Below, one piece after another: positions 33,204 through 45,000 of a stretch of 64,000 nt of DNA. The position numbers and the translations under genes were made by a program. The notes beneath the pieces were generated by a model. That model did not search any database and was not told the DNA's origin. It saw only the letters and a program-made list of their open reading frames with translations. The stretch's first letter is position 1. Every line of letters begins with the position of its first letter. Source of the DNA: Anoplolepis gracilipes (lineage: Eukaryota; Arthropoda; Insecta; Hymenoptera; Formicidae); NCBI RefSeq assembly GCF_047496725.1, contig NC_132970.1, positions 9,941,501-10,005,500 of the forward strand, written 5' to 3'.

Positions 33204-33790
33204 CAGGGTGTCTCATAACTAATGAGCCAACGCTCGTGAGTGGGTAGAGTACAGTGAACTAAACAAAAAAGTATTAAGTCATTTTGCGATTTTCGCAATA
33301 ATTATTAAAATGTTAATTAAAAACGCTTAGTGAACAATATTATACATATCTACGAGATGTCCAGTAATAATCGCCTCAACTCTGTAGGACAGATAGAGCA
33401 GGTCAAACTGAACATAAAAGTCCTGTATCATTTTGCGATTAGCGCAGTAATTATTGAACTATTAATTAAAAACGCTCAGGGTATGTTGAGCGCTATATGC
33501 GGCGCGCGCTCATACGCTGAACGTTTTTAATTAATATTTTAATAAATATTGCGAAAATCGGAAAATGGTACAAGACTTTTATGTTCAGTTTGACCTGCTC
33601 TATCAGCCCTAGAAAGATGGGACGATTATTACCGGACATCTTGTACATATGTATAATATTGTTCGCTAAGCGTTTTTAAATAATATTTTAATAATTATTG
33701 CAAAAATCGCAAAATGACCTAATACTTTTTTGTTCAATTCACTGTACTCTATCCGTTTACGAGCGTTGGCTCGTTAGTTATGAGTAGTTA
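33204..33790. mobile_element. Palindromic element, CAGGGTGTCTCATAACT tip
   Basis: Arms of about 270 bp: TCTCATAACTAATGAGCCAACGCTCG at the left is mirrored by CGAGCGTTGGCTCGTTAGTTATGAG at the right. Inner pairs include CAAACTGAACATAAAAGTC and GACTTTTATGTTCAGTTTG. The left tip follows TA, as in Tc1/mariner-type MITEs; the right tip is decayed. Confidence 0.7.
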
Positions 33791-34687
33791 GTATGTTATA
33801 TATATATGTATATATAGTTACATAAGAGTCTCTTGCAACAATGATCTGAGTTAATTAATTTTGATAAGTAATTTTCTTTTTCTTTTCAAATCACGATTAA
33901 TTGTTACAAAAAGTGTCTCGCATCAACTTTTTTATTAATAATACAAGAATTTATACGATTATAAATATTTAGCGAGGACCTTTTTTTAGCTCTAATACTT
34001 TAGCTATATAAATTAAAAAACTTGTCAAGTAAAAATTAAAACTTTTATTTTTATTTTATTTTTTTTTAAATAATATGTAATGAGAATTAATGAAATTTTT
34101 ACGATTATGACAGCAAACACGATATAATTCGGGCAATTTTTACTTAAATAAGTAAAAAATTAACATTTTTCTGTAATTAAAAAAATTTTGTATATATACG
34201 TATACATATAATATATCTGATTTTTATTTTATTTAATTGAATCTATCGATATCTAATAGTTTATTATTGTATTATTTGTAGAACAATATAATACTCTAAA
34301 TTATTAAATTGTTGAAAGAAAATTTTTTTTTCATATAAAATAAGTTTGAATTTGTAAAATGTAGAATGTAAAAATAGCGTTTAATAAAAGAAAAAGAATT
34401 ACAAAATATCAAGGTATTGGCAAAATTAGAAAATTGACAATATTTACTTGGTTATTTGATAAAAGTAAATTATTGCCAGTGTGGAGAAATAACAAATTAT
34501 TTTTAGGTGAAAGTGAATAAGCAAAATGTGTTAATAAATTTTGTGGACATAGCACGGATCGCAACCAAAACTGTGCACATTATGCGTTATCCATTGAGAA
34601 CATTCATGGACATTGGCTATGTAGTTCAATGTCCACGTTTTTATGTCCACAGAGGGCGTATCGTTTTCAGGGATTACTAGGGACCCT
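33791..34687. other. AT-rich stretch, nothing recognised
   Basis: No coding signal; short A and T runs only. Confidence 0.5.
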
Positions 34688-35232
34688 CTAGTAAGGGATA
34701 GGACAAAGCCGCTAAAGTCGCCATTAGTGGGATCCCGGAAATCGACGGGTTAATATGAGCACATTTTTCAAATTAATTCATATTGTTTCTTTAGATAGAT
34801 TCAGTCCTCAGTTTGAGGCAGATATAAAAAATCACTCAAACTATAAAATTTAAATATCTGAATGCATGCCGTAGATAAAATAGATTTATGTTTCTGTATC
34901 AGTATCTATATCCAGTATGATTAACATTATCCAACCATTTTTGCCTACGTAATAGAGATCTGGGGAAGTGGCACATTTTATATCCATCTTTGCTTGAATT
35001 ACTACAATTTTTTGCTTTGCAATATCGGATTCTTACTAAATAAATCTAAAAATTGCAAACGTTTACTATAACTAAAAATTGCACAGGTTATTGGTTAGGT
35101 TAGCTTAATGATGGCGAGTTTACCCACGCCTAACCCAAGCTTACCCACTCCCCACTCTTACAAGCGGAAGTATCCCACGAATGGCGGCCGACCAATCCGC
35201 AGCTTGCGGCCCGTTGTCCTATCCCTTACTAG
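34688..35232. mobile_element. Inverted-repeat element, AGTAAGGGATAGGACAA tips
   Basis: CTAGTAAGGGATAGGACAA (34688-34706) and its complement (35214-35232) bound 545 bp. Further in, CGCCATTAGTGGGAT pairs with ATCCCACGAATGGCG. GACCCTCTARTAAG occurs both in the left tip and beyond the right tip, so the edge may be wider. Confidence 0.7.
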
Positions 35233-36429
35233 ATGATCCCTAGAGACCCTCTAATAAGAGTCTCGCCATAAGGCAATCTGGGCAAAATTCTGCGAGAGAA
35301 AAAGATATATATTCACTAGAGAGAAGAATGAGAGGGGTCATGCCACCGTTTTTTAGGGAACGCTTTTTCCCCGCCGTACAGTGGCGCTAACTGGATCCAT
35401 AATTGAGTTTTCGGAACTACGTGGTTGGATCCACTTTCCAGTGCCACGGTAAAATGACCGATTGGTTTGAGTCCGTGCTAGATCCAGAAATTGTGGTTCG
35501 TGTCCGTGCTAGATCCATAATCGTGAATCTCAAAAGTACGAAACATATAATAGATTTATTAATATGTTTTATTAGATATTATTAGCTGCGTGATCTTTTT
35601 CCACTTTAGCATATATTATGAAGTAATATATACGTATATATAGAATTAAAATACATATTTTATTTCACATAAAATTTAATGTTTTAATAATTTCAATAAA
35701 AAAATATTTTAATAAAATATATATGTGTATATTACTTCAATAAATATTACCAAAATGAAAAATACCAAATTGAAAGACCACGTACAATAACACAAAATTT
35801 CATTAAAATTCCAGATTCTTTTAATTGAGAGAAACGTAATCGAAATTTATTAATAATTCTTTTGGTCGTGATAGACTATCAGCTACGTTTGATCTAAAAG
35901 CTTCTAATAAATTTTATATTGGACGTAGGTATATTGGACATTTTCGTGTAATAAATTATTTTGTACACTATTAAATTTCAAATTATATGTTGTAATAAAT
36001 TGTGTATCCTATTTTGTAAAATATATTTGTAAATATATTGTAAAATATATAATTAATTTTATGTGTAGTATAAAATTACTTATATAATATATATTTTGTA
36101 ACACATTTTATAATATACTCTCTTGTTAAATGTTTTATATTAAATTTTATATCATACTTTGTAATATATATTTATAACATAATTAATTCTATGTGTAACA
36201 CACATATAATACATATTTGTGTATATAAATGTATTACAAAATATAAGGTTTCTCCTCAGAAAATGCACTTTGAGAAACATACACCGAAAAAATTGTATTC
36301 TCTATTTTAGAAGAATTCCTTCTAAAGCTTTCCTCCAAAAAATATTCTAAAAAATTCAAAATATTCCCCTCTAATGATCTTTTGTTAAGAATAGTATATG
36401 AAATAAAGAAAATATTCTTAAATATCATA
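35233..36429. other. Non-coding stretch
   Basis: A short direct repeat (GTCCGTGCTAGATCCA, near 35480 and 35508) lies in a GC-richer patch. The rest is AT-rich and shows no gene. Confidence 0.5.
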
Positions 36430-37010
36430 TTTTATTACTTTCCGTATTATTTTATTAAAAATTTTATACATTTTGTTGTGGAGATTGGATGCGTTCAGCA
36501 GAAAAAGCAAATCAGTGAGCGGATAGTGATTCTTTATTGTGATGGGTTTCTGCACTTAGATCCAACGAAGATCTAAATGCAAGAACCAATCACAATAAAG
36601 AATCACTAAGCGCTCACTGATTTGCTTTCTCTGCTGAACGCAGCCATTATCTCCTCTCCAAATTTTTGACGTCTTCAATAAATCCATCTTATTTCCATAT
36701 ATTACAATGTACTCTATCTTACTAAAGCACGTAGAATCATACCTTATTACTTTCCGTTCTATTTTATTAAAAATTTTATACATTTTGTTGTGGAGACTAT
36801 CTTCTTTCCAAATTTTTGACGTCTTAAATAAATCCATCTTTTTTTTATATATTACAATGTACCTTCCCTTACTAAAGTACGTCGAATCATACCATATTAC
36901 TTTCCGTTCTATTTTATTAAAAATTTTATATATTTTGTTGTGGAGACTATCTCCTCTCCAAATTTTTGACGTATTCAATAAATCCATCTAATTTCCATAT
37001 ATTACAATAT
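36430..37010. repeat. Three ~150-bp tandem units, one disrupted by a MITE
   Basis: TTTATTAAAAATTTTATA followed by TTTTGTTGTGGAGA and CCAAATTTTTGACG recurs with starts at about 36440, 36751 and 36901. The second and third are 150 bp apart; the first gap is 311 bp because it holds the foldback MITE. Confidence 0.8.
36490..36642. mobile_element. Foldback MITE, TGCGTTCAGC tips
   Basis: TGCGTTCAGCAGAAAAAGC pairs with GCTTTCTCTGCTGAACGCA; the arms are about 75 bp and nearly meet at GATC. It sits in the first tandem unit and accounts for the extra ~160 bp there. Confidence 0.85.
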
Positions 37011-37053
37011 ACCCTCGCACGTAGAATCACCACCACCACCACCACCACTACCA

Positions 37054-37478
37054 CAACTTTATGAAATTAATGTACACGCAACGGCAGAAATGGTGTCCGT
37101 CGGCAACTTCAGGATCACATGCATACACATGAAGTTAGTACATATGCATACGTATGATTTCTGTTGTATGTGTGTAACGCTGAAGTTGTCAACGGACACC
37201 ATTTCTGCCGGTACCCGTACATGACCAGAACTATACTAGAACTGTTTTAAAATAAACAGAACTGTTGAAAATCGACCAGCATCTCATCTTTATATTAAAA
37301 AATACGCGATTTTAGGGCAAAATAATTGTTTAAAAATATTTTTAATTGATCTTATCATCAGAACTCTTTATGAAATTAATGTACATGGCCAAAACTATAC
37401 TAAAACTGTTTTAAAATAAACAGAACTGTTGAAAATCGACCAGCATCTCATCTCTATATTCAAAAATACGCGATTTAG
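37054..37478. repeat. Direct repeat pair, one copy interrupted
   Basis: TTTATGAAATTAATGTACATG and the following ACTATACTAAAACTG, GACCAGCATCTCATCT occur near 37060-37300 and again at 37368-37478. The first copy carries the 141-bp insertion at 37076-37216. Confidence 0.8.
37076..37216. mobile_element. 141-bp MITE with GTAC target duplication
   Basis: ACGGCAGAAATGGTGTCCGT at the left pairs with ACGGACACCATTTCTGCCG at the right. GTAC is duplicated at 37072-37075 and 37217-37220, and the uninterrupted copy of the host repeat has one GTAC. Confidence 0.85.
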
Positions 37479-37939
37479 GTGTCTGTGAAGTTGGCACGTC
37501 ATTTTATTAATTTTTAAAAAATAATGGAAGTTCTAGTAGCACTTTTCATAGTTCTATAGTTCCTGATAAAAATTAAAAAAAGTTCCGCATTTTTAATATC
37601 AAAAATATCGAAAATAAAAAATGACGTGCTAACTTCACGTTCCAGCACGGCACATTCTCCTCTAAAGTACAAGAAAACATCGAAAATCAAGATGTTTATT
37701 AAGAGTTCTCGTTAGTTCTGTACCAATTCTATAATTATATATCATTTCAAGGCAAAATTCCAACAAATTATCAAAAATCAAAAATAAAGAATGACGCGCT
37801 AACTTTGCGAATTTAGCACGACACTTTCCTCTCTAAAGTATTAAAACGAATTAAAAATTCTTATTTTTTGCAAAAGTTCCCGATAGTTCTAATTGAGAGT
37901 CGCATATATATATATAATTTCAGATCGATATTCCACCAA

Positions 37940-38580
37940 TTAACTTTTAAATAATTTTTGTTTTAATGGCATATTACGACACTTAGTAAAAATATGTCGT
38001 GCTGCTAATTTTCGGCAGTTCTGACGATAGTTCTCGACAATTCTGCAAGAGTTCTATGCATTGAAATCAGTTTTAAACAGAGTTTCGATCATTATTTACT
38101 TTTAAAACAATTTTTAACAATTACGTCCAGCATGTCACTTAGTGAAAATGTGTTCTGCTGATGATTTTCGGCAGTTTTAACGATAGTTCTCGACAGTTTT
38201 GCAAGAGTTCTATGCATTAAAATTAGTTTTAAACAGAGTTCCGATCATTATTTATTTTTAAAACAATTTTTAACAATTACGTCCAGCACGTCACTTAGTG
38301 AAAATGTGTCGTGCTGATGATTTTTGGCAGTTCTGACGATAGTTCTCGACAGTTCTGCAAGAGATCTATGCATTGAAATCAATTTTAAAAAGAGCTCCGA
38401 TCATTATTTATTTTTAAAACAATTTTTAATAATTACGTCCAGCACGTCACTTAGTGAAAATGTGTCGTGCTGATGATTTTTGGCAGTTCTGACGATAGTT
38501 CTCGACAGTTCTGCAAGAGATCTATGTATTGAAATCAATTTTAAAAAGAACTCCGATCATTATTAAATGTTAAAAATTGT
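37940..38580. repeat. 156-bp tandem repeat, about four units
   Basis: The phrase GGCAGTT followed by GATAGTTCTCGAC recurs from units starting at 38011, 38167, 38323 and 38479, exactly 156 bp apart. Each unit also has CGTCCAGCAYGTCACTTAGTG and ATGTGTYCTGCTGATGA-like text. The last units are the most alike. Confidence 0.85.
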
Positions 38581-38634
38581 TTTAAAAATAAATAATAAAT
38601 AAATAATAACTCGCTCTTCTTTTGCTTACAGAAT

Positions 38635-40740
38635 GCCTTTGTTACCAAAAGATAAGAAAATTGAAGCTTTGTCGTCTGACGGTGAGTGATAAATAATAGA
38701 TTAAATTTTCTTTATGAATATAATGTGGCGCGAAATTATAACTATATACATTACACACACACACACACATAGAACATATCGATACTTATCGATGGTTGAA
38801 TTGATTCATTTTTTTCGCATGGCCAATTTTTTCACGATACTTTTTCTCGATTTTCGCAAAGCGAAGCGCGTGTTATAGTCTGATAGGCATAAAATATTCT
38901 TGAAAATATTATATAAAAAAGATAAAAAATATACATATATATAAAAATTTCAAAACATAAAAAATATAAAAATACACAAAAAAATATTAAAATAAAAAAA
39001 TATAAAAACAAAAATATAAAAAACAAAAAAAATGGAACCATTATCCTGTTACGTCTTCGTCGTAGTTCTGAATAACGCTAAAATAGGAATTTTTGAAATG
39101 ATTTTTTAATTTAGTTCTTTGAAACTTTGCATAGGGCGCACGAACAAATCCCAGCGTAGAAGCGCCTAAAACCCTTGTAACGCCACCGATGACAACCGCT
39201 TATATAGCATAGCAATTTATAGCAAGTCACATAACTTTTTATATCGTAATCATTGATAATTTTTTCTGAAAATGTAAAGCATGAAGAATATTGTTCTCGG
39301 AAATAATTATATTATTTAACACACACATACAATGTACAATATTTTCACATTGAAGCAAATATAAACAAAAAATTATCACTCTTTATGATCTCCAGCGCAA
39401 GCCGGAGCCGTCGACGAAGAATACTTCGTCACTTCGTTTGAAGCCGTCGACGAAGAATACTTCACCACTTCGTTTGAAGCGGTATCTCCTGTTACTGTAT
39501 TTTCGGAAAAAGACCTCGAAATACAGATAAATATTATCAAAGATATTGTGGGCGATGACAAGAAAGATTGGAAACTGAGAACGGATAGTGTATGTTGAAA
39601 AATGCAAATCTTCTCCTCCTTAGGAAACTACGATTATTTTTTATTTACCTTTTTGTTTTTGTAGATGAAAAATTAAGGGCCATTGTACTCACTGGTTTAA
39701 CAATGTACGAAAATTTCCACGAATGTTTAAAGAACGTACAGCGACCACTAGAACAAGCCTGCACAGACCTTAGATTCCAAGTAGTGTGAGAGGCGTGTGT
39801 AACTCTAGCCTTTCTGAGTCAAAGCCTGAAGACCAAATTTGCCATTTCTGGCGAGGCGGTTTTGCTCATGTTAGTGAACCTCATACAGAACAGTGCCAAG
39901 GTAAATCTCGCGAGATAATACTAGATTTCTGTTATTCAAATCCAATTATTATTCAATTACTCGTATCTATTTTAATTATCTATTCTTGTTATATGTTTAT
40001 ATCTCGTAGAATTTTACGATGATTATATGTATCCGTTAATTTTCATCTTCGTTTTATTTTTGTAAAACGTAAGACTTTTAATTACTTGTCATTTTCACAC
40101 GGTAACTAGGTCGTGGCGACAACCAGTGCGATGGCAGTTCGGATTATTCTTCAAAATACCCTGTGATCGATATGCCTGTTATTATATCGTGCATGAGTAA
40201 CCAGAGCACATATATTCGTAAAGCAGCTCGAGAATATTTGTTTCTGATTCTGCAGACCTGGCCTACGCAGTTATTAGAAAACTATACAACAATATTGCAA
40301 GACGCACTTAAAAAGGCCATCGCGGATAAACAAGTGAGGAAGCGCGAGTTTTTTCCAGCAAATGAGTGTTTTTTGGACCACGATTATTTACTATGCTAAC
40401 AATATTATATATACCTTTGTTTACGAGGAAATTGATTTAATAACTATAATTTTATCGCTTTTTACAAATCACTCGGGGCATTTAAAAATCACTTTCCAGA
40501 ACAAGCTGAAATATTACTTAATAACCTGGACGCGTCATATAAACATTCTTTGATGCAGCAATTTAATGTGCCTAATATTAGTCCCCAAAGAGCCAGACCT
40601 GCGATGATCGCGGAAGGTGAAGATTTTTTGCTCATTTATATCTGTCATAAATTCATAAAACTAATCTTATAATCTATTTGTTTATTTTTACAGGCAAAAA
40701 GGACCAACGGGTACTAGAAACAATACCAAAGAACATGTAT
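38635..40740 (+). pseudogene. CLASP-like TOG-domain gene, broken
   Basis: The exon-like segments encode a TOG array of the CLASP family (CLIP-associating proteins that stabilise microtubule plus ends; Drosophila chb/Orbit). Segment about 39395-39590 has VFSEKDLEIQINIIKDIVGD and DKKDWKLRTD. Segment 39664-39901 has LEQACTDLRFQVV, then EACVTLAFLSQSLKTKF and LIQNSAK. Segment 40111-40340 has ATTSAMAVRIILQ and YIRKAAREYLFLILQTW. Segment 40474-40616 has FKNHFPEQAEILLNNLDASY. The family's Arg in VVREAC is TGA here (39787-39789), explained by a CGA to TGA change. A frame slip lies near 40162. An upstream exon (MPLLPKDKKIEALSSDG, about 38631-38681) may belong to it. The introns show a DNA-level copy, not a retrocopy. 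Confidence 0.75.
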
Positions 40741-40789
40741 TGAAAAAAAAAGGCAATCCATAAGTAATGTATACCAAGTTAATTATTAA

Positions 40790-40791
40790 TC

Positions 40792-40831
<40 letters not shown>

Positions 40832-41575
40832 CACATTTTTATTGAAAAAAAAAAAAAGAAAATAATCTGTCATTTTTAACAATTAATATCTCGGTTCGCG
40901 GGGCAGAGCGACGATTATCTCTGCCAGATTCGTTCGTTTCGAGCCAAAACGCGTCGAATAAGCCTATTTTGATCTAAATCTGAGGCAGCTTTTCTGGATA
41001 ATTACCAAAATTAATATTTTTTAGAAACGCCACCCGAAAGATGGCCGTTACGACAATTAAATACAGACAAAGAAATCGTATGTATATATTTCTAATTTAT
41101 TTTTTAAAATACATATGCATATATACATGCACATATCATAAAATGTTGATTTTGATTGCAGAGACCTGCACAATCCGCTAAATTCGCGAGAGACTTAAGC
41201 TCTTTGGTAAGTGTATATATATTTAAAATATTTTTGTGTGTGCAATATACCTTCCGAATTATCTCGCTGGCGATTTTATTTAATTAATCATTTTGTTTCA
41301 GGGAAAAGAAAATATATATAAATGCCAACATTGCAGCAACAAGCCCTTTAGTAGGCTTGATGCTTACCAAAGGCATTTAACAACCAAGATGCATAAGTTA
41401 AAGTAAGTAAAAAAACAAATTATTAAAAAAAAATATTTTTTTTTACATTTTAACGTTAAGTATTTTTTTTACTTTTCAGTTGCGGTTTAATAAAAGAATC
41501 AGAACAAGATAACTATCTTTTGTTGTTGTTGAATTAATTTGGTCTTGGTACGTAATTCCAAAAAAAATCATTATC
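40790..41575 (+). repeat. Segmental duplication, copy A
   Basis: From a (GA)n tract through the orphan foldback arm (about 40870-41010) and the zinc-finger exons to AACAAAAGATATACA, this block matches 52955-53775 at about 97%. Confidence 0.85.
41024..41537 (+). pseudogene. Zinc-finger exon block A
   Basis: Four GT-AG exons: 41024-41078 (ETPPERWPLRQLNTDKEI), 41161-41205 (RPAQSAKFARDLSSL), 41302-41402 and about 41481-41537 (CGLIKESEQDNYL, stop). The third holds one zinc finger, CQHC, 13 residues, H, five residues, H (QRHLTTKMHK), resembling the C2H2 class with wide His spacing seen in RNA-binding fingers. It follows the CLASP-like wreck on the same strand, but I cannot show they belong to one gene. 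I do not recognise the parent gene. Confidence 0.5.
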
Positions 41576-42084
41576 TTTAATTAGAGAAAACAAAAGATAT
41601 ACAAAATACAAACAAATATTTATTTACACATTTATTTATAATTTCAATAAATTGACACTGAATTTAATATTTTATTGTATGCTCTATGCACAAATAAAAA
41701 CGCAATGTAGAGTTACTTCAATAAAAAAATATTTATTTCTATAAAAAAATGCTGTAAAACACAGAGCTAGAAAATATTGGTATATTATTTACAATTGGTA
41801 ATTAGAATGTACATATCATAATTCATATTTCTTGTAGAATGTACAACATCACAACTCTTATTTCCCAAAATTAAATGTTTTGTCACATTATTGCATTACT
41901 AATTTGATATGTGAGCGTGCAAATAATGTTGCATACAAGTGTTTTTGTTTTCAATGATACTATAGTGGAAGTTCTATTAAAAATATGTAGTAACTTCAAA
42001 GCAGCGTGAAATATATACATATCACATCAAAATAAATAGTCATACATCAAAATATCAGCAAAAATTGTAATAAAAAATGCGAAC

Positions 42085-45000
42085 GCAATAGTAACCTATC
42101 CGAACGCACCTGTTCCAAAAGATAATTTTTTTCTTTTAGATGAGTAACATGTTTGATCCTTTGTTTAGGATTCTGATGACCGATTACTTCAGCGTATTTG
42201 TCACTAAATTCCTCGAAATCCTTTTTGAGATGGTCGTTTGATTCTATAATTTTCTTGACTTCTCTGTAGATAATAAAATACATTGTTATTTACTATTTTT
42301 AGAATTCATGATCAAAAGTTTTTATTAAATTGTACTCACTCTTCGGCTTCTTCTCGTCGCGCTTTTTCTTCTTGAAGTTGTTGCTTAAGTATTTATTATA
42401 TTTTCTAAAAACCTCCATTTGATTCGTTCTTGCTCTAATGATAAAGTGGTTTCCTATAACAAAATATTTTTTCTTTTGCAATGTTTTATTCTCATCTAGT
42501 TTCAACAAATTTTCTATGTTCAAAAAAGATTATTACCTCTACATCTTTTTCTCTTGTTTTGAACCACTCCAGCTTTTGCAAAAGCTCTTCTATTCGAGCA
42601 TTTGTCTGTAAATGTTTCAAGTGTATAATTATTAAGAATTATTAATTAATAATTAATAATATATGCACATTAAGCTATGATTCATTATTTTGATACGATA
42701 TTCGACTTACCATGACTGCAACAGTTTTATGTTGTCTTGTTTGAGCTTTAAGTAATTGATTAATTTTTTCTAATTCCTTTTCTCGGTTTTTTAATTGTTC
42801 TAAGAGTTTGCTATTTGCTAACTCCAGTCATGAAATGTCAAGCTTCTGAACATCAGTTTGTTCCTCGAAATTGAGTAATAGATTTTGCGCGTCATGAAAT
42901 TTTTTACTCGTTTCATCAAGTTACTTTTTTAGCTACAACAGAATTTGATAATTAAAATTAAAATCTTTAGAAATATATCTTAAGTGTTGTACAAAGAGTA
43001 CACAATATCAAAATGAGTGCAATAACAAGTACACAATTACCTCTCATCGTTTTGTGAAGATTTCTGATCCAAATTATTTTGAAGTCTTGAAATTTCTTTT
43101 GCTGCTTTTTGTTTCAGATCCTCGATTTGTGTCTCAAAAATAGATTTTATTGATTCAAATTGAGATAAATTATTAATCTCATGTTGATCTACCAACTCTC
43201 TATGAGTATCTAAATCATTCATAACAGCATGAATCTGCTCATCCACCAATTGTGAACATTGCACTAAGGAGCTCCCTGTGTTCGCGAATGCAATCTTTAC
43301 TATGTTTTAATTCATCTTGTAGTTTTTCCACTTCAGCATTACTTTGTGCCAAACGATTAGTAAGTGCGAAAACGGATGCTTCATTTTCAGCCATTATTAC
43401 TTCCAACCTAAATAATCAGTTTATAATAATCATTGATCAAAATGAAATAAATTGAAGATTAAGTATTATAAAACAAAATTTATCAACGATATTAACCTTT
43501 TTTTCCTAGCAACCATTTCGGCTCCTTCTGTTCTGATGTGATCCTTTAAAGCTTTCAATTCTTTCTTTTTCTCCGCCAATTCAGTTTCCGCTCTATCTAA
43601 TCCGCTCAATTTGCAAACTTTGACTAAAACTTTCATAAAAATCACAATTTATTTATTTAACTATATTATAAACAATGTATTATGCAACATTATTAATTGT
43701 AACGCATAATCACCTGAGTTTCTATGAAAAGTCTAAGTTCTTCGAGTGTTGTAGAGAGTTTGGCGATTTCAGCATCTTTCTGCGAAAGTTTCTCATCTAA
43801 TAAATCATACTCCATTTCCATACGAACCAAACATGTTCTTAAATTTTCATTGTTAAGTCGCATTTCATCTTCTACGGTGTTTTGTGCCTCTTTCATCATG
43901 GCATTGACCTAAATACAAAAATTCTACTTTAATAACTGTGAAGATGTTGCTCCATTATAACAGAAATTTTCTTAAACATCACAGAAAGAAAAGACAACCT
44001 CTACAAAGTGCAGATACAATTTTATAATAATTTATGCAATTACGGTAATTATTCAGTAGAAGGGAATCAGCTCTGACTTCGATGACCTTGAGACTTGGTT
44101 TTAGTCGACTAAACTTTCATAATCTTAAGATGATGACCTTGATAACATATGTCAAGGTCATTGTAATTGCAGCTAGCTTCCTATTACTGAATAATTACCT
44201 ACAATTACATTGGGTATTACAATTAATGCTAAAATTAAGAATTAAACTTCACACGAGAAGAACAATGAGAACAATTAGTCAGTGATGTTTGGCATTTTAC
44301 GCACGTGTGATCCGCTTACTTTCGCGTCGCATTCAACAATCACTCTTTTTTCATTTATTCCTTATTTTCGGCACGGCATTCTATCAATGCGTTTCTTTTA
44401 TCAGACTCTGCAGTTTTGATTATTCTTTCAGCATGTTTAATTATTTGTTTAGTTTCCTCTTCGATTCTTTTAGTAGTAGCTTGTTTTAATGTATCTAATT
44501 CTTTATCTTTCATTAGTGTAATCTATGTAAAATAATGTATATAATAATTATTAGAGATAACCAATTATACATAAAAATACACATCTGCTACAATTAAAAT
44601 GAAAACTTTTATCACCGTACATTTTCTAGTTCTTTCAAATATTCTTCTTTGGTTTTTTTTTTAATAATTGCTCTAGTTGCAACTTATCTTCAATATGCAC
44701 ATTTTTCAGATCATCCAAATCCTTTTTATATTTTTCTACTATAATAATATGTTTTTCATTTGAAAGCTCCAATTCAGTTTGACTTGTTGCAATCGTTGGC
44801 TGACCTAAAATAAGAAACAAATGTAAATAAAAAGGGGCTTAAGGAGCAATTGTAAATTAAAATTTAAATATAACGGTGAAATTTATTAATACATAATACG
44901 AAAAGTAACAAACTTAAGAGTTGATAATAATAATTAAAATTAAAACATTATTATTTTTAAAATAAGAAAATTAAATTAAAATTATATGATTAAAATAATA

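Noticed and set aside
38640..41540. Single fused gene joining CLASP TOG repeats to the zinc finger
   Set aside because: The zinc-finger block is duplicated without CLASP at 53 kb and is separated by a repeat arm and a stop; no joint splice evidence.
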